A stretch of DNA of 64,000 nucleotides from contig CM057823.1 of NCBI GenBank assembly GCA_030068075.1, positions 15,224,485 to 15,288,484 of the forward strand. Reading direction: 5' to 3'. Position numbers and translations under genes: made by a program. Of this stretch, positions 1-9,860 are shown one piece after another (positions within the stretch are counted from its first letter, which is position 1; each line of letters starts with the position of its first letter). The notes under the pieces were generated by a model. The model was not told the DNA's origin, made no database searches, and saw nothing but the letters and a program-made list of their open reading frames with translations. The stretch comes from Paguma larvata (lineage: Eukaryota; Chordata; Mammalia; Carnivora; Viverridae).

Positions 1-1119
1 GGGGTATAATTTAAGAGGTCAAAATTTTAATTCCTGCCATTAGCAAAAATGGTATTGGATCATCCCCAAACAGACTTCATTTCAAGTGTTTCTGAGGAAA
101 AAAAGCTTTGTTGATAATTTCACTACCATCCTCTACATCTTTACCTGAAATACCAAATTAGTAGTCAGTGGCATTCAGAATTTTGGTTCGCTGGTTCACG
201 TATGATACTATAATCAATTACTGTAGGTACATAGATTCTAAAACTGAAGTCTGGGCCAGAAACTAATTTTCAGCGCATCTAGACAAAATCTGAAGCCTTC
301 GAAAATGTATGCTTATGAACTAAAGCATTCATCATGAAAAGGCCATAAAGAGCCATAATGCCTCATTAAAAAGGAAAAACAAAACACTAATAAAACTCCT
401 TAATAGCTCCCTGGGTTACTCTAGTTTTTGAATGATTGCTTTCCTACAGGTAAGTCTCAACAATGAGATGGACCTTTTTCAGCTGATGCTTAAGACATGG
501 AATATTCTTAAGTATCTCAGGAAAATATTCCATGCTTCCTAAATAAAAAAGACACATCTAGAATGCTTTGTCTTCTATTTCTTAAAGTAATATGATTGGA
601 AATCATTCTCTCTGAACAAAAGCACCTGGAAAGATGATTCATCAATCAAGAATGAAGAGCCCAGTGCTCTTGGCACAGTGCTTGACCCTGTAGGTGTTCA
701 AAAGATTCTATTTTATCCCTATTTTATCCCTTGAGGACTTACGATCTAATTAGAAATGTTTATTTTATTGTGAGTTGGGCTCACGTAATCCTCATTTGAC
801 AAACTCACTTGGAGTTCAGAAAACTTGAGAGCAGCGTGTGCCAAAATAGTCCAAGAAGGCGTAGTCAATGCGAAAGCATCAAAAAGCCCGAGCCGTAAAG
901 CACCCGTTCACCCCGAGCTGGGGTGCTTCCGACAGCCTCCCTGAGACCCCGGCTCGGCTCCAGCACCTCAGAGGGAGGAGGTTCGCCGCTGCAAATCCTG
1001 GACTCTGCCAACTTTACATCCTCTATGTTTTCTCCGGTCTGTCCCTGGTCTTTTCTAATCTTACGGCTGAGCCTTTGTCAAGGGTCCAGGCCCACATGCT
1101 GGCGATCTCTGCAGGAGCT

Positions 1120-1460
1120 TACTAACTGCTCCCACTGCCCGCGTCCAGGTTACCCTGCTGTATCCTCACCATCCGCGCGATCGGATGGGTGTTCAGTACA
1201 ACATACAAAGTCCTACACACCCGGCGTCTGCCCATCCCTCCAGCCTCACTTCCTGCATTGTCAGCCCCCCACTTTGGGCGCCAGTAAAACCTAAGCTCCC
1301 CCTGTCCCACACGTGCCATTCTATTTCATGCCTCCTTCCTTTGCTCACACAAGTCCCTCCTTGACACGGCTCGGCTTCAGTGCCGCCCCATGGTCTGGGG
1401 AACGGTTTCTCATCCAGCCCGACTCAGCTCAGCAGTCTCTTCTGCAGATGCTTTCTTCTG
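1120..1460 (-). repeat. Possible ancient L2-like LINE remnant
   Basis: C-rich sequence with phrases such as 'ccagcctcacttcctgcattg' that resemble the diverged CR1/L2 class. It sits in a locally GC-rich patch (about 860-1560). Assignment is weak; it could also be plain intronic sequence. Confidence 0.25.
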
Positions 1461-1639
1461 AGCCTGCCCTCACCTGGCTCAGCGCAAGGACCAAGAGCAG
1501 CGGCTCTGAAGGCTCACTGCCCGGGCTGGACTCCCGGCTCCTCCACTTACTCGCGGTGACTGGGCAAACTGCCAAACACCTCTGTACTGTTTCCTCAGCT
1601 GTAAAATTGAGGATTTTTAAAAAAATTACTTGTATTTAA

Positions 1640-1840
1640 GAAACACCACTTAGTGTGTACTATTCTAAATGACTTAGAGCCTTCAGAAGGATCCTATGTG
1701 GGTCTAGTATTATCCACATCTTCATAGATAAGGAAACTGAGCACAGAATGTAAGTAACTTGCCCGTGATGAAAAAGCTAGAAGTGGTGGATTCAAGATTC
1801 TGTCTCAGGCAGTCTGGCTCCAGGGTTCTTGCTGTTCACT
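1640..1840 (-). repeat. MIR SINE
   Basis: The core 'aaggaaactgagcacag' and 'gtaagtaacttgcc' match the reverse complement of the MIR central region (cctcagtttcc, ggcaagttactta). It is old and diverged, and has no target duplication. Confidence 0.7.
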
Positions 1841-3124
1841 TCTATGCAAATAACAGTGTTTACTTCACAGGACGGCTTCGGGGTAAGTTATGTATGCAAA
1901 ACGCAACAGGGCTTGGTACATTCGAAGTGTTGGCTGTTATGATCATGTTCCTTCACTCTATGTGCACTGCATTAATTTAAAAATCTATTTTTGAGCTCCC
2001 TCCATTATTTCCTGTCTTTGTATTCTCAAATCCCGGCTTTGCTAAATGTTTGCTGAACAAGAGGAAATTCATTAAAATCTGTCCCCTTTTGCTCCTTAAT
2101 TCATGCTCCCATTTTCTGAGACCTAGTAATATCGTGAGTCATCAGGCAAATTAAAAAGATGAAATAAAATTCTGCTACGCATCTGAGGAAATCGAGTCTT
2201 AAGCTATCTGAGAAATTTCATGGGCTGAGGAGCGTTCTCCAGAGTTCCAACTCCTCATCTTTGTTCTAATCCTTAGGGGTACATGCTTAGTGATACATGC
2301 TTAGTGATGGACTATTGCTTGTTTCCTTAGAAACTCTTATTCAGATTATGAAAGTTATAAAATGCTTACTTATAAAATTTGAAAAATATACAAAATTAAG
2401 AAAATTTCCCCACCATAAAGAAATAACTAGTATTGGCATAAAACATACCTTTCTCCTGTATTTCTACATTTGTAATTTTAGTTTTATGAAATCTACTATA
2501 TACAGTTTATAGCCTGCTTTTTTTGTCAATGTCATTAAATTTACATGATTTGTAATGGTTGCAAAGTATTCTGCCATGCTCACAATTTAAAAACGTCCAA
2601 CTCGGCATTTACTTCCAATGTTAGCTAATGTAAAAAGTACTGGGATGAACATCTTTCTGTACGCCCTTACGTTATCTGCTTACTTCCTTACTCACGGTCT
2701 ACAGAGTTGAATGGCTGTGTGGAAAATTATATATGCAAAGTTTTCAATACATTCTGCTAACCCTCCTTTGCATTCCCACAAGCTATGTATTTTTGTTTCC
2801 TAGAAAAATACAAAAAAAATTATTTTAAAATTACTTAATGTGCTTAAACTTCAGTAAGTTTGACATTTACAATATGTATTTATTGGGTATTTACATTATT
2901 TATAAATAAGAATAAACATTCCATGTTCACAATTTTTTACTTGTTCCTCTATCTTTTTCTTAGATTTCTACATTGAGCTATTTCAACAATTTTGGCAGCT
3001 AACCAATGCCTGATTTCTTGGCTTCCATTACTTTTTCAAGTTCAGTATGGGAGGGCCTGGTTTTCATAAACGAAAAGCTGCTAATTGACAAGTTATTAGT
3101 GAGTGATTAATAAAGTCCAGGAAT

Positions 3125-3340
3125 AGTAGTTGGCATACTTAAGATCACAACTATTGGATTCAGAACCTCTGGGTTGAGATCCACTTTGGATAGTCTATCT
3201 TACTCTTTAAACCTCAGGCTCCTCACCTACAGAATGCTGGTGATACTTACATCTGACTGTTGTGAAGACTACATAAGACAATGCGTGTTGACAGTTAACA
3301 CAATGCCTGCCACACAAATGCTCAATAAATATTGTTAATA
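3125..3340 (+). repeat. MIR SINE
   Basis: In order: 'gggttgagatccact', 'cctcaggctcctcacc', then 'caatgcctgccacacaaatgctcaataaat'-like LINE-type tail. This is the full MIR layout in the forward direction. Confidence 0.75.
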
Positions 3341-3490
3341 TTACAAAATATTTCAAAATAAGTTGGATAGCAATGAGATTCGCTCCTGATACAAGGTATT
3401 AGAAAATAACTTTCTTTTATCCAAATAAATCTTTGCCAGGGAAGAAACATCTTTAGGGATCAGTAGTGCAGACTGGACAAAAGGAGAAGA

Positions 3491-3690
3491 GGGGCGCCTG
3501 GGTGGCTCAGTCAGTGAAGCGCCAGACTCTTGATCCTGGCTCAGGTCACGATCTCTGGGTCTGGCTCTGTGCTGGAAGCATGGGGTCTGCTTGGGATTCT
3601 GTCTCTCTCTCTGCCCCAACTCCTATCTTGTGCACACCGCGTGTGCATACAAGCTCTCTCAATTAAAAAAAAAAAAAAAAAAAAAAAGGA
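3491..3690 (+). mobile_element. CAN-SINE (felid SINEC type)
   Basis: Starts ggggcgcctgggtggctcag, passes through the tRNA-like A-box region and a TC-rich stretch, and ends in a long A run that grades into an impure A/G tract to about 3713. It is in sense orientation relative to the window, so antisense to LONRF1, and intronic. It is shortened in the B-box segment. Confidence 0.9.
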
Positions 3691-4189
3691 GAGGAAGGGG
3701 AAAAAAAAAAAAACCAGACTGACCCTATTCTACCAAAGCGGAGGGGGACGGGGAATTTGAGAAGTTTCTGTATTGCATTTTAGAGTCTAAGTATCTAAGT
3801 CATTCATCTTCTATAGTGAAACATAGTAACAATTTTGAAAAATATCTTTACAACGCAAGTGGTGGAATACTATATAAACTCATTTGAAATTTCACGTGAC
3901 TATATCTTAGCTTCTTAGAAATATTCCACTAAATAGAAAAACAATTCTGAATATACTTAAGGTTAATGTACGAATAACTAGAAATCTAAGACAATGGAGT
4001 TTTGGCAAATTTTGCACTGTCTAATGAATAAAAAACATGGAAATTATTTAAAACAGGAAATTATTTTAAACAGAATTATTTAAAACAGAAATACGTAATA
4101 TTTACACAACTCCTTTTCCCATCTTCTGTTATCAATAAGTTTGCCCCGTAACCGATCCTTGTAATGAAGCTGAGGCATTGCAAAAATCC

Positions 4190-4278
4190 TTAAAGTAACT
4201 TCTTTCAGTTACTTTATAAAGTAACTTCTTTCAGTTACTTCTTTAAGTTTAAGTTACTTAAAGTAACATCCTTAAAGA
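4190..4278. repeat. Short tandem and inverted repeat around 'agtaacttctttcagttact'
   Basis: A 24-bp unit (aaagtaacttctttcagttact plus spacer) occurs twice in direct orientation. The half-unit 'aagtaac' also appears inverted as 'gttactt' several times, ending in 'ttaagttacttaaagtaac'. The stretch can fold into alternative hairpins. Confidence 0.7.
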
Positions 4279-4554
4279 AAGGATGAATCAAAGATCTACT
4301 GTGTATAGGCTCAGTTTGTTAGAAGTCAACTGAGCCATATAAACTTTTGTAGTGATTTTCAATAAATACCAATTTGCTGCAATTTTAAAAGAAACACAAA
4401 ATACACGCTCTATAAGGACAGATACTTTATTTTGTTCACGTCTATTCCCGCCCCCCCACCCCGCCCCTAAAACAATGCTGTTTATGTATTAAGTACTCAG
4501 TAAATGCCAGCTGAAAAAAACAGTAAGAATATTTGAGATTTGATTTATATGCTA

Positions 4555-4724
4555 ATGTTTTCAAAAGAGGGAGAGCCAGAGCTTGAGGGAGAGGGACACG
4601 GGGAGGCTTCACGCTAAGTGCGGGGCCCAAAGGAGCCGCACCCAGGGCTGGATCCCTCCACGCTGTGATCATGACCTGAGCCGAAATCAAGATGTTCAAC
4701 CCACTGACCCACCCGGGGGCACCT
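4555..4724 (-). mobile_element. CAN-SINE, 5' part diverged
   Basis: Reverse copy: 'gatcatgacctgagccgaaatcaa' and 'ccacccgggggcacc' are the complement of the tRNA-like head. The TC/GA-rich part is degraded, so this is an older copy. Confidence 0.8.
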
Positions 4725-5379
4725 ATCTGCTAATTTTTAAAAATCAGTTTTAGTCTTATAAGTAATATCCACACGTCTGGTGCTTCTGCCTTTCAGTTCC
4801 AACTGGGTTATTTACTTGCCTCAAGAAAGTCACTTAAAAGTCTTGGAGCGCTCCTCTTCGATCTGTGACTTGGCAATGCTACAGCTGCCCTCCTAAATCA
4901 CATGATCTTTCGTAAGGATCAATTAAGATAATGGAAATGAAAATATTCTGTGAACTGTGAAACACCACGTAAATGTCCAAATGTTTACTGTTTCAAGTGT
5001 CTTACGGAGTAAGTTAACATATGCAGTAGTTTACTGATAAAATAAATTGAAATCTCCATTAACCTAGTTAGGATATTAAACACATTTATACTTTCTTTAA
5101 ATGTAAAGTATATACCTTTATCTGTACAGGTACCTATATCTGTATCAGTATATACCTATAATATGACTATTTATAACTAAAGCCTTGAAGTATCTGTATT
5201 TTATTGATGTACGTTAAAAATGTTACTAATTCACATATATAGGCTAGAATCAAGAATTAACCTTCACTCTGGTAAGATTATTAATGTGGTAGACAGAAAA
5301 GAACAGGCCATGACATCACAAAGGTTAGATTTTAATTTCAGCCAAATCGCCTTCTGGCTGTAGCACAACTTTCATAGTC

Positions 5380-5605
5380 TAAAAGTATTTTCATTATTAT
5401 TTACTAGGCATTTAGTCTCCCAACAGCCCTTGGTGGTTGTTACTACTGGGATCTATCTATCAGACACCATTCTCGCTTTTCGGATAAGGAAACCAAGCAG
5501 AACGGTTAGCCCACAGGTCCCAGGCCGAGAGTAAGGGGAAGGCTGTCCTGGGGGTCAAGCCCAGGCAGTCAGCTCGCTTTAACCACTAGGCCGCACTGCA
5601 CCTCC
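5380..5605 (-). repeat. MIR SINE (MIRb-like)
   Basis: 'ggataaggaaaccaag' followed by 'cgctttaaccactaggccgcactgc' is the complement of the MIR core and its tRNA-derived start. Confidence 0.7.
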
Positions 5606-7104
5606 ACTTGCAGCTGCCTCAGTTTCTTTCTGAGGATTCTTTGTGAAGATCAAATGATATAAAAAAAATTTTAAATGCTTGATAATAGGCAAGAACTACG
5701 TAATTAATAATAAAGACAAAAATATACAAGTATTTTAAATAAACTATTCTCCCCCTTATGACCTTTATTTTTTTCTTTCAATCAATTCAAACTGTAAATT
5801 ATGCTATTCTTTCATTTTCTTTTGGGTGAGAGGGGTGTACACAGGGAAGAGGCAAGCCAGTGTACAAATTCATTAAAAATAAAAGGAAAATAGCATAGCA
5901 AAGTGGGATCACTTGAATAAGCTTTTATGTCTAAAGATTCAATGTAGAAAAGACTTTTACATAATATTCCTGAATACTAAAGAGACAGAAAGTTATGAAA
6001 CATCTAAGAGTTAGTACCAAAAGATCAATAGATTAAATGTTATCTAAATATATTTCAATTCAACAGAAACTTATGTAATCTCAATGGGAAACTTCTGATT
6101 TTGGCAAAGGTTTTCGAGCTTGCCTTTCTTGTCAACAGGGATAAATTTGGAAGGGTGTGGGCTAACTGTAGACTAGATTATCTTTTTCTAGTTAATAGTA
6201 TTTAGTTCTTTCATTATAAGAATTCAATGAAGAAACTATAGTGGTCTCTTTTCTCATTATCAACAATAATGAAAAGTATCTGTCATTCGTAACTACAGAA
6301 CCGTACAATTATATCCACACATCTCAAATGTCTATCTAGCGAAATGACGCTGAAAAAGTTAAAGCCTAACAATAGATTTATAACCCTACTAAATATTTTT
6401 ATTTACCCCTATAAATTGTTAAACACTTGACATCTATACTTGACCAACTACAATTTGTTAGCTCTGAGGTTTTTTTTTCTTCCCGCTTTGCACTAAAAAT
6501 TTAAGGGATGAAAAAAAGTTTTCATTAGTAACATTCGGACACATTTTTTCTGTACGGAATTCATGACTTTTGAAAGACCTCAGAGCATGAGGGGCAAAAG
6601 AAGCTAACGAGGTGACAGTCAAAAGACTTGAGTTCTGGTTCTACAAAAGTTAAGATTTAAGTAGCTAAACAGGCAGAATTCTCGGGGGCAGTCTCTGCCA
6701 ATCGAAAAAAGGAGAGAATAGGTCTGGTTTTTGTTTTCGTTTTTGTTTTTCCTGTTAAAAAAAAATATCCTCAATCCAAGGCCCAGAATCTTCCTTAATT
6801 AAAAGATTACTGGTTAGAGAACAGTAAGCCAGACCTTAATCAGCAAATGTGCTCACTGTTCTTAGGATCTGGAATTTTTATGAAGTGCCTAATTTAAGAG
6901 GTCGAATCAGTAATTAATACTGCAGCGTGCTGTCAATAAGTTTCATCCTTTATTTTATACTAGTGACCAAAAAAAAAAAAAAAAGAAAGAAAAAGAAAAA
7001 CACAACAAAAACAAAAACACTTCCCTGGAAATTTATATGGAACATTTTCACTGCCTGAACTATAAAGGCAGAATGGGCCCAGGTGCAACATTTCGGAGAT
7101 ACAA

Positions 7105-7195
7105 GGTTGCCTCTGAAGCCAGCTAGCTGTGTGACTGCGGACCAGTCATTTCTCTGCCCTAGCTTCTGCTTCAATTTTAAAACGAGGACCATGGC
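7105..7195 (+). repeat. MIR fragment
   Basis: 'agctagctgtgtgactgcgg' and the following text ending 'aaaacgaggaccatggcc' match the MIR centre. Confidence 0.55.
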
Positions 7196-7599
7196 CTAGA
7201 TGGTTTGTATTTCTTATTCATGCTCTATTTACCCAGAGAGGCAGAACTGTTCCAGCATTTTAATTCCAAACACTGTAGTTCTCTTTCCTTCTATCATTCT
7301 ATCCCATTTTATAACTGCCTACACTTCCCATAAAGATACTGAAAGACTATGAAAATGTGCCAAGTTTATGCTGTGAACTCCAAAGGTATTAAATAACTCA
7401 GTCTATTGTCGCGGGTTCAAAATGACTAAGCACTTAGAATAAAAGAGCCACAAAAAGATCTTTTCGGTGACACACTTTGTAAATTTACCTAATACCAGTT
7501 TATATTTTTAGACGTCTATTTTACGGGGATTATTCCCTCCAGCATTATTTCATGCCAATAAAGACACTACTCTCTCGCAATATGCTTATTTAACTCAAG

Positions 7600-7823
7600 G
7601 CTTAACAGTGACACTATTGACATTTGGGGCCTGACGACGGTACGGGAGGCTGTCCTGTGCACTGGAGGATGTTAGCAGCATCCCTAGCCTCTGCCCACCA
7701 GATGTACCAGCACTACGCCCACAAGGGGTGTCTCCAGTTATGACCAGATAATGCTCTAGATAATGTCCCCGGGGGGCGGGTGGTGGTGACGGTAAAATAC
7801 CTCTGGTCGAGAACCACCGATCG
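7600..7823 (+). mobile_element. MER20 (hAT-Charlie non-autonomous DNA transposon)
   Basis: Contiguous resemblance to MER20: 'gacactattgacatttgggg', 'ggctgtcctgtgcactggag', 'gttagcagcatccc' and the terminal 'gagaaccacc'. It is intronic to LONRF1. MER20 copies are known to carry regulatory activity in some placental-mammal tissues; nothing shows that here. Confidence 0.8.
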
Positions 7824-8853
7824 CAAGTACTCTTCCTTTCACCTCGGCAAGTCGGCCGGTGTCCCTTCCGGCAGCCTAAAACCACCTTAAGAGTGCTAAC
7901 CCAGGTTAAGAAGCCGAAGCTGCTCCTGGGAGGCGAAGAAACAGACAAAAGATCTAAAAGGCTCTTCCTCCGCAGCTCGAGCGAGAGGGGAAAGGCGAAC
8001 AAAAGCGTGTCAAAGAACTCCAGCAGGACTACCTCTTCATCTTTACCGAGAACTAGGGGAGCTCGGAAAGTAGGCACACGTGTGTTGACGAAATAAGTAG
8101 GATTTGAAACAGCCAGGTGAACCATGCACAGACACCGAGGATGCAGCGGTTCTCAGGTGAGCCCTGCCACCCCCCGGCCGCTCCGACCCCCGCCCCCAGC
8201 CCAGCGGCCGGCGGGGCCTCCCGGAGCTGGGTGCGGGCGCCGAGCTCCCGCCACGCCCACCGGACGTCACCCGTTACACAACTCCCCCCCCCCCCCAGCT
8301 TATGCAATTCTGCCCTCCCGCGGCTTCAATTGCCCCAATGACTTCTGTGCGAGACGACGGCGAACGCCGCACGCCCGTCCTCCGGCGGGGAGATCCTCTC
8401 CCCGCCCCGGCTGGCGTTGGCCCGCGGCGCGCCCGGCCGGGCCCGGCGAGGCCGGCCAATTGCCGGAAAGAGCGCGGCAGGAAGCGGGCGGCCGCTCGGG
8501 CTCGCCCCACTTCCACCCCATCCCGCGCTCCGGCGGCGGCCTCCGCCCGGCTCCCCGCTCGGCTCGGGACGCTCGCTCCAGCCCGCAGGGCCGCGGCCGA
8601 GGGAACCCCGAGCCTGTGCGCCCCTCCCCGCGCCGCGTCACAGTCGGCTCCGAAGGCGATCCCCATTGTGACCGAAGCACCCCGGGGCGCCGCCCCCTCC
8701 CACACCCTGGAGGACCCCGAAACCCCACGCGCGGGAACCAGGCGGCCTCGGGGAGGCAGAGACGCCTCCCTGGGGGCGCGGACGAGCCCCGGGTAGCCGG
8801 CCCGTCGGGGACAGGAGGGTGGGGTCGCCCGGGCCCGCGCCGCATCCCCGCGC

Positions 8854-8860
8854 GGTCACC
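8854..8860 (-). other. LONRF1: Splice donor of LONRF1 exon 1
   Basis: Read on the minus strand, the exon ends ...CGAGCAG and the intron starts GTGACC. The homologous protein changes identity exactly here: the open frame continues into the intron with low-complexity Pro/Arg/Gly residues typical of translated CpG-island DNA. Phase 1: one base (G) is left for the next codon. Confidence 0.8.
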
Positions 8861-9580
8861 TGCTCGCAGCGCCTCGCAGGCGGCGGCCAGGGCCTCCCGG
8901 TAGCGCCCCTGGTGCAGCAGCTCCCCGAGCCGGCCGGCCGCGCGGGCTCGCTCCCGCTGGCCCGGGAACCACTTCTCGGCCAGGTGGTTGAGGACGACGC
9001 TGGTTCGGAAGCCCGAGGCGGCGATGGCGGCGGCCAGAGGCGGCGACCGCGGGGTGGTGCCCTCAGCATCTGCGGCGGCGGCGGCGGCGGGCGGCAGCCG
9101 GTCCCGGCAGAGGCGGCAGCGGGCGCGGAGCTCTCTCCGCAGGCAGCGACGGCAGTAGCTGTGGCCGCAGGGCACGGTCACCGGCTCGCTCAGGAAGCCC
9201 CGGCAGCCCAGGCAGCTGAGCAGCCCGCCGGCGCCGGGGTCCGCGCTCGCTCCGAGGGTCGCGCTCCAGCCCAGCCCGTGACGGAGCCGGTAGTTGAGCA
9301 CCAGGCAGTCCACCAGGGTGCCGAGGCACTCGGGCCTGACCGGGGCCCCGCGGCGCAGCGCCGCGGCGTACGCCTCCAGCGCTCCCTTCAGGTGGCCGCC
9401 CAGCGCCAGCAGCTCGCCGCGGCGGAGCAGCAGCTCCCAGCGCTCCGACTCCGCCGCCGCGCGCTCCAGCCGGTCGCCGCTGCCGCCGCCCACTTCCCAG
9501 AAGCGGCCCCGGCTCCGCGGCGTGGGGGCCATCTCCCGGCTCCCTCCGGGGGAGCTCCTCGCCACGTCCGGAGAAGACAT
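8860..9580 (-). CDS. LONRF1: LONRF1 first coding exon (LON N-terminal domain and RING finger protein 1), 240 codons plus one base
   Basis: Seen: an open frame starting MSSPDVARSSPGGSREMAP. Residues about 40-80 are rich in Leu, Ala and Glu and look like a TPR-type helical repeat. A complete C3HC4 RING finger follows, with ligands C123, C126, C138, H140, C143, C146, C155 and C158 (nt 9107-9214). A six-alanine run lies at 165-170, and a second helical stretch (about 193-240) ends in CEALRA. The exon stops in phase 1 at GCAG/GTGACC, a good donor. The ATG has G at -3. The frame stays open upstream without another ATG; M17 is a possible second start. Known: LONRF proteins combine TPR-like helices, RING fingers and a LON substrate-binding domain and are putative ubiquitin ligases; human LONRF1 is about 770 residues, so this is roughly the first third. 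The second RING and the LON domain lie on exons not found here. LONRF1 is preferred over LONRF2 and LONRF3 on overall resemblance of the N-terminus. Confidence 0.93.
9071..9090 (-). repeat. (GCC)n codon repeat encoding six alanines in LONRF1
   Basis: A trinucleotide run just after the RING finger encodes Ala165-Ala170. Such runs can vary in length between individuals and species. Confidence 0.7.
9107..9214 (-). other. LONRF1: RING finger coding segment of LONRF1 exon 1
   Basis: Residues 123-158 of the LONRF1 frame hold all eight zinc ligands in C3HC4 spacing: CxxC, then CGH, then CxxC, then CxxC. The sequence between, with PVTVPCGHSYCRRCL, is that of a canonical cross-brace RING. No ligand is missing, so the first RING should fold and could bind an E2 enzyme. 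This is inferred from the family. Confidence 0.9.
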
Positions 9581-9720
9581 GGCCCGCGGAGGGCTGCTCC
9601 TCCGCCGCCGCCCGCCGCCACGGTCGCGGAGCCTCCGGGGCGCGCGGCTCCGCACGCGGCCCGCGAGCTGGGGGGCGTGGCGCGCGGACACAGCGGGGCG
9701 GCGCGCGCCCGGGAAGCCCC

Positions 9721-9757
9721 GGGGGCGGGGCCTGGCGGGCGCGGGGCGGGGCGGGGC
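9721..9757. promoter_or_regulatory. Cluster of GC boxes (SP/KLF-type sites)
   Basis: Overlapping GGGGCGGGGC units occur about 140-180 bases upstream of the LONRF1 ATG. This is the usual position for SP1/KLF binding in TATA-less promoters. Binding itself is inferred. Confidence 0.6.
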
Positions 9758-9860
9758 TTCGCTAAAGCGCCTGGGACTCCCCCGCACGGCCGGCACCCGG
9801 GTCCCGAAGGAGCCTTCCGCCTGGCCCCGCCCCTTACGAAGCCCCTCCTGGGGAGGAACG

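Larger units (their letters stand above)
1..8859 (-). other. LONRF1: LONRF1 intron 1 (window-truncated)
   Basis: AT-rich non-coding sequence downstream of the exon 1 donor on the minus strand. I looked for the next LONRF1 exon and for in-frame segments with flanking AG/GT signals and recognised none, so the acceptor probably lies beyond base 1. Open frames here are short and lack family resemblance. It holds MIR copies, a MER20, two SINEs and an unusual tandem/inverted repeat near 4190. Bases 1-860, 1990-3110, 3780-4180, 4740-5370 and 5600-7100 show no assignable feature. Confidence 0.75.
8160..9860. promoter_or_regulatory. CpG island promoter of LONRF1
   Basis: About 1.7 kb of very GC- and CpG-rich sequence in an AT-rich setting, covering the start codon, all of coding exon 1 and the first 700 bases of intron 1. 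It contains no TATA box at a sensible place upstream of the ATG, which fits a dispersed CpG-island promoter. The long overlapping frames on both strands here are a by-product of low stop-codon density. The transcription start is not defined; it should lie between about 9590 and 9800. Confidence 0.85.

Noticed and set aside
8300..8859. Continuation of the LONRF1 frame beyond codon 240
   Set aside because: The residues turn into Pro/Arg/Gly noise exactly at a strong GT donor, so this is translated intron.
8124..8903. 259-codon plus-strand frame
   Set aside because: CpG-island composition artefact with no family resemblance and no Kozak support.
9581..9796. In-frame N-terminal extension of LONRF1
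   Set aside because: The frame is open, but its upstream start is GTG, not ATG. The sequence is low-complexity, and the ATG at 9580 fits the family N-terminus.
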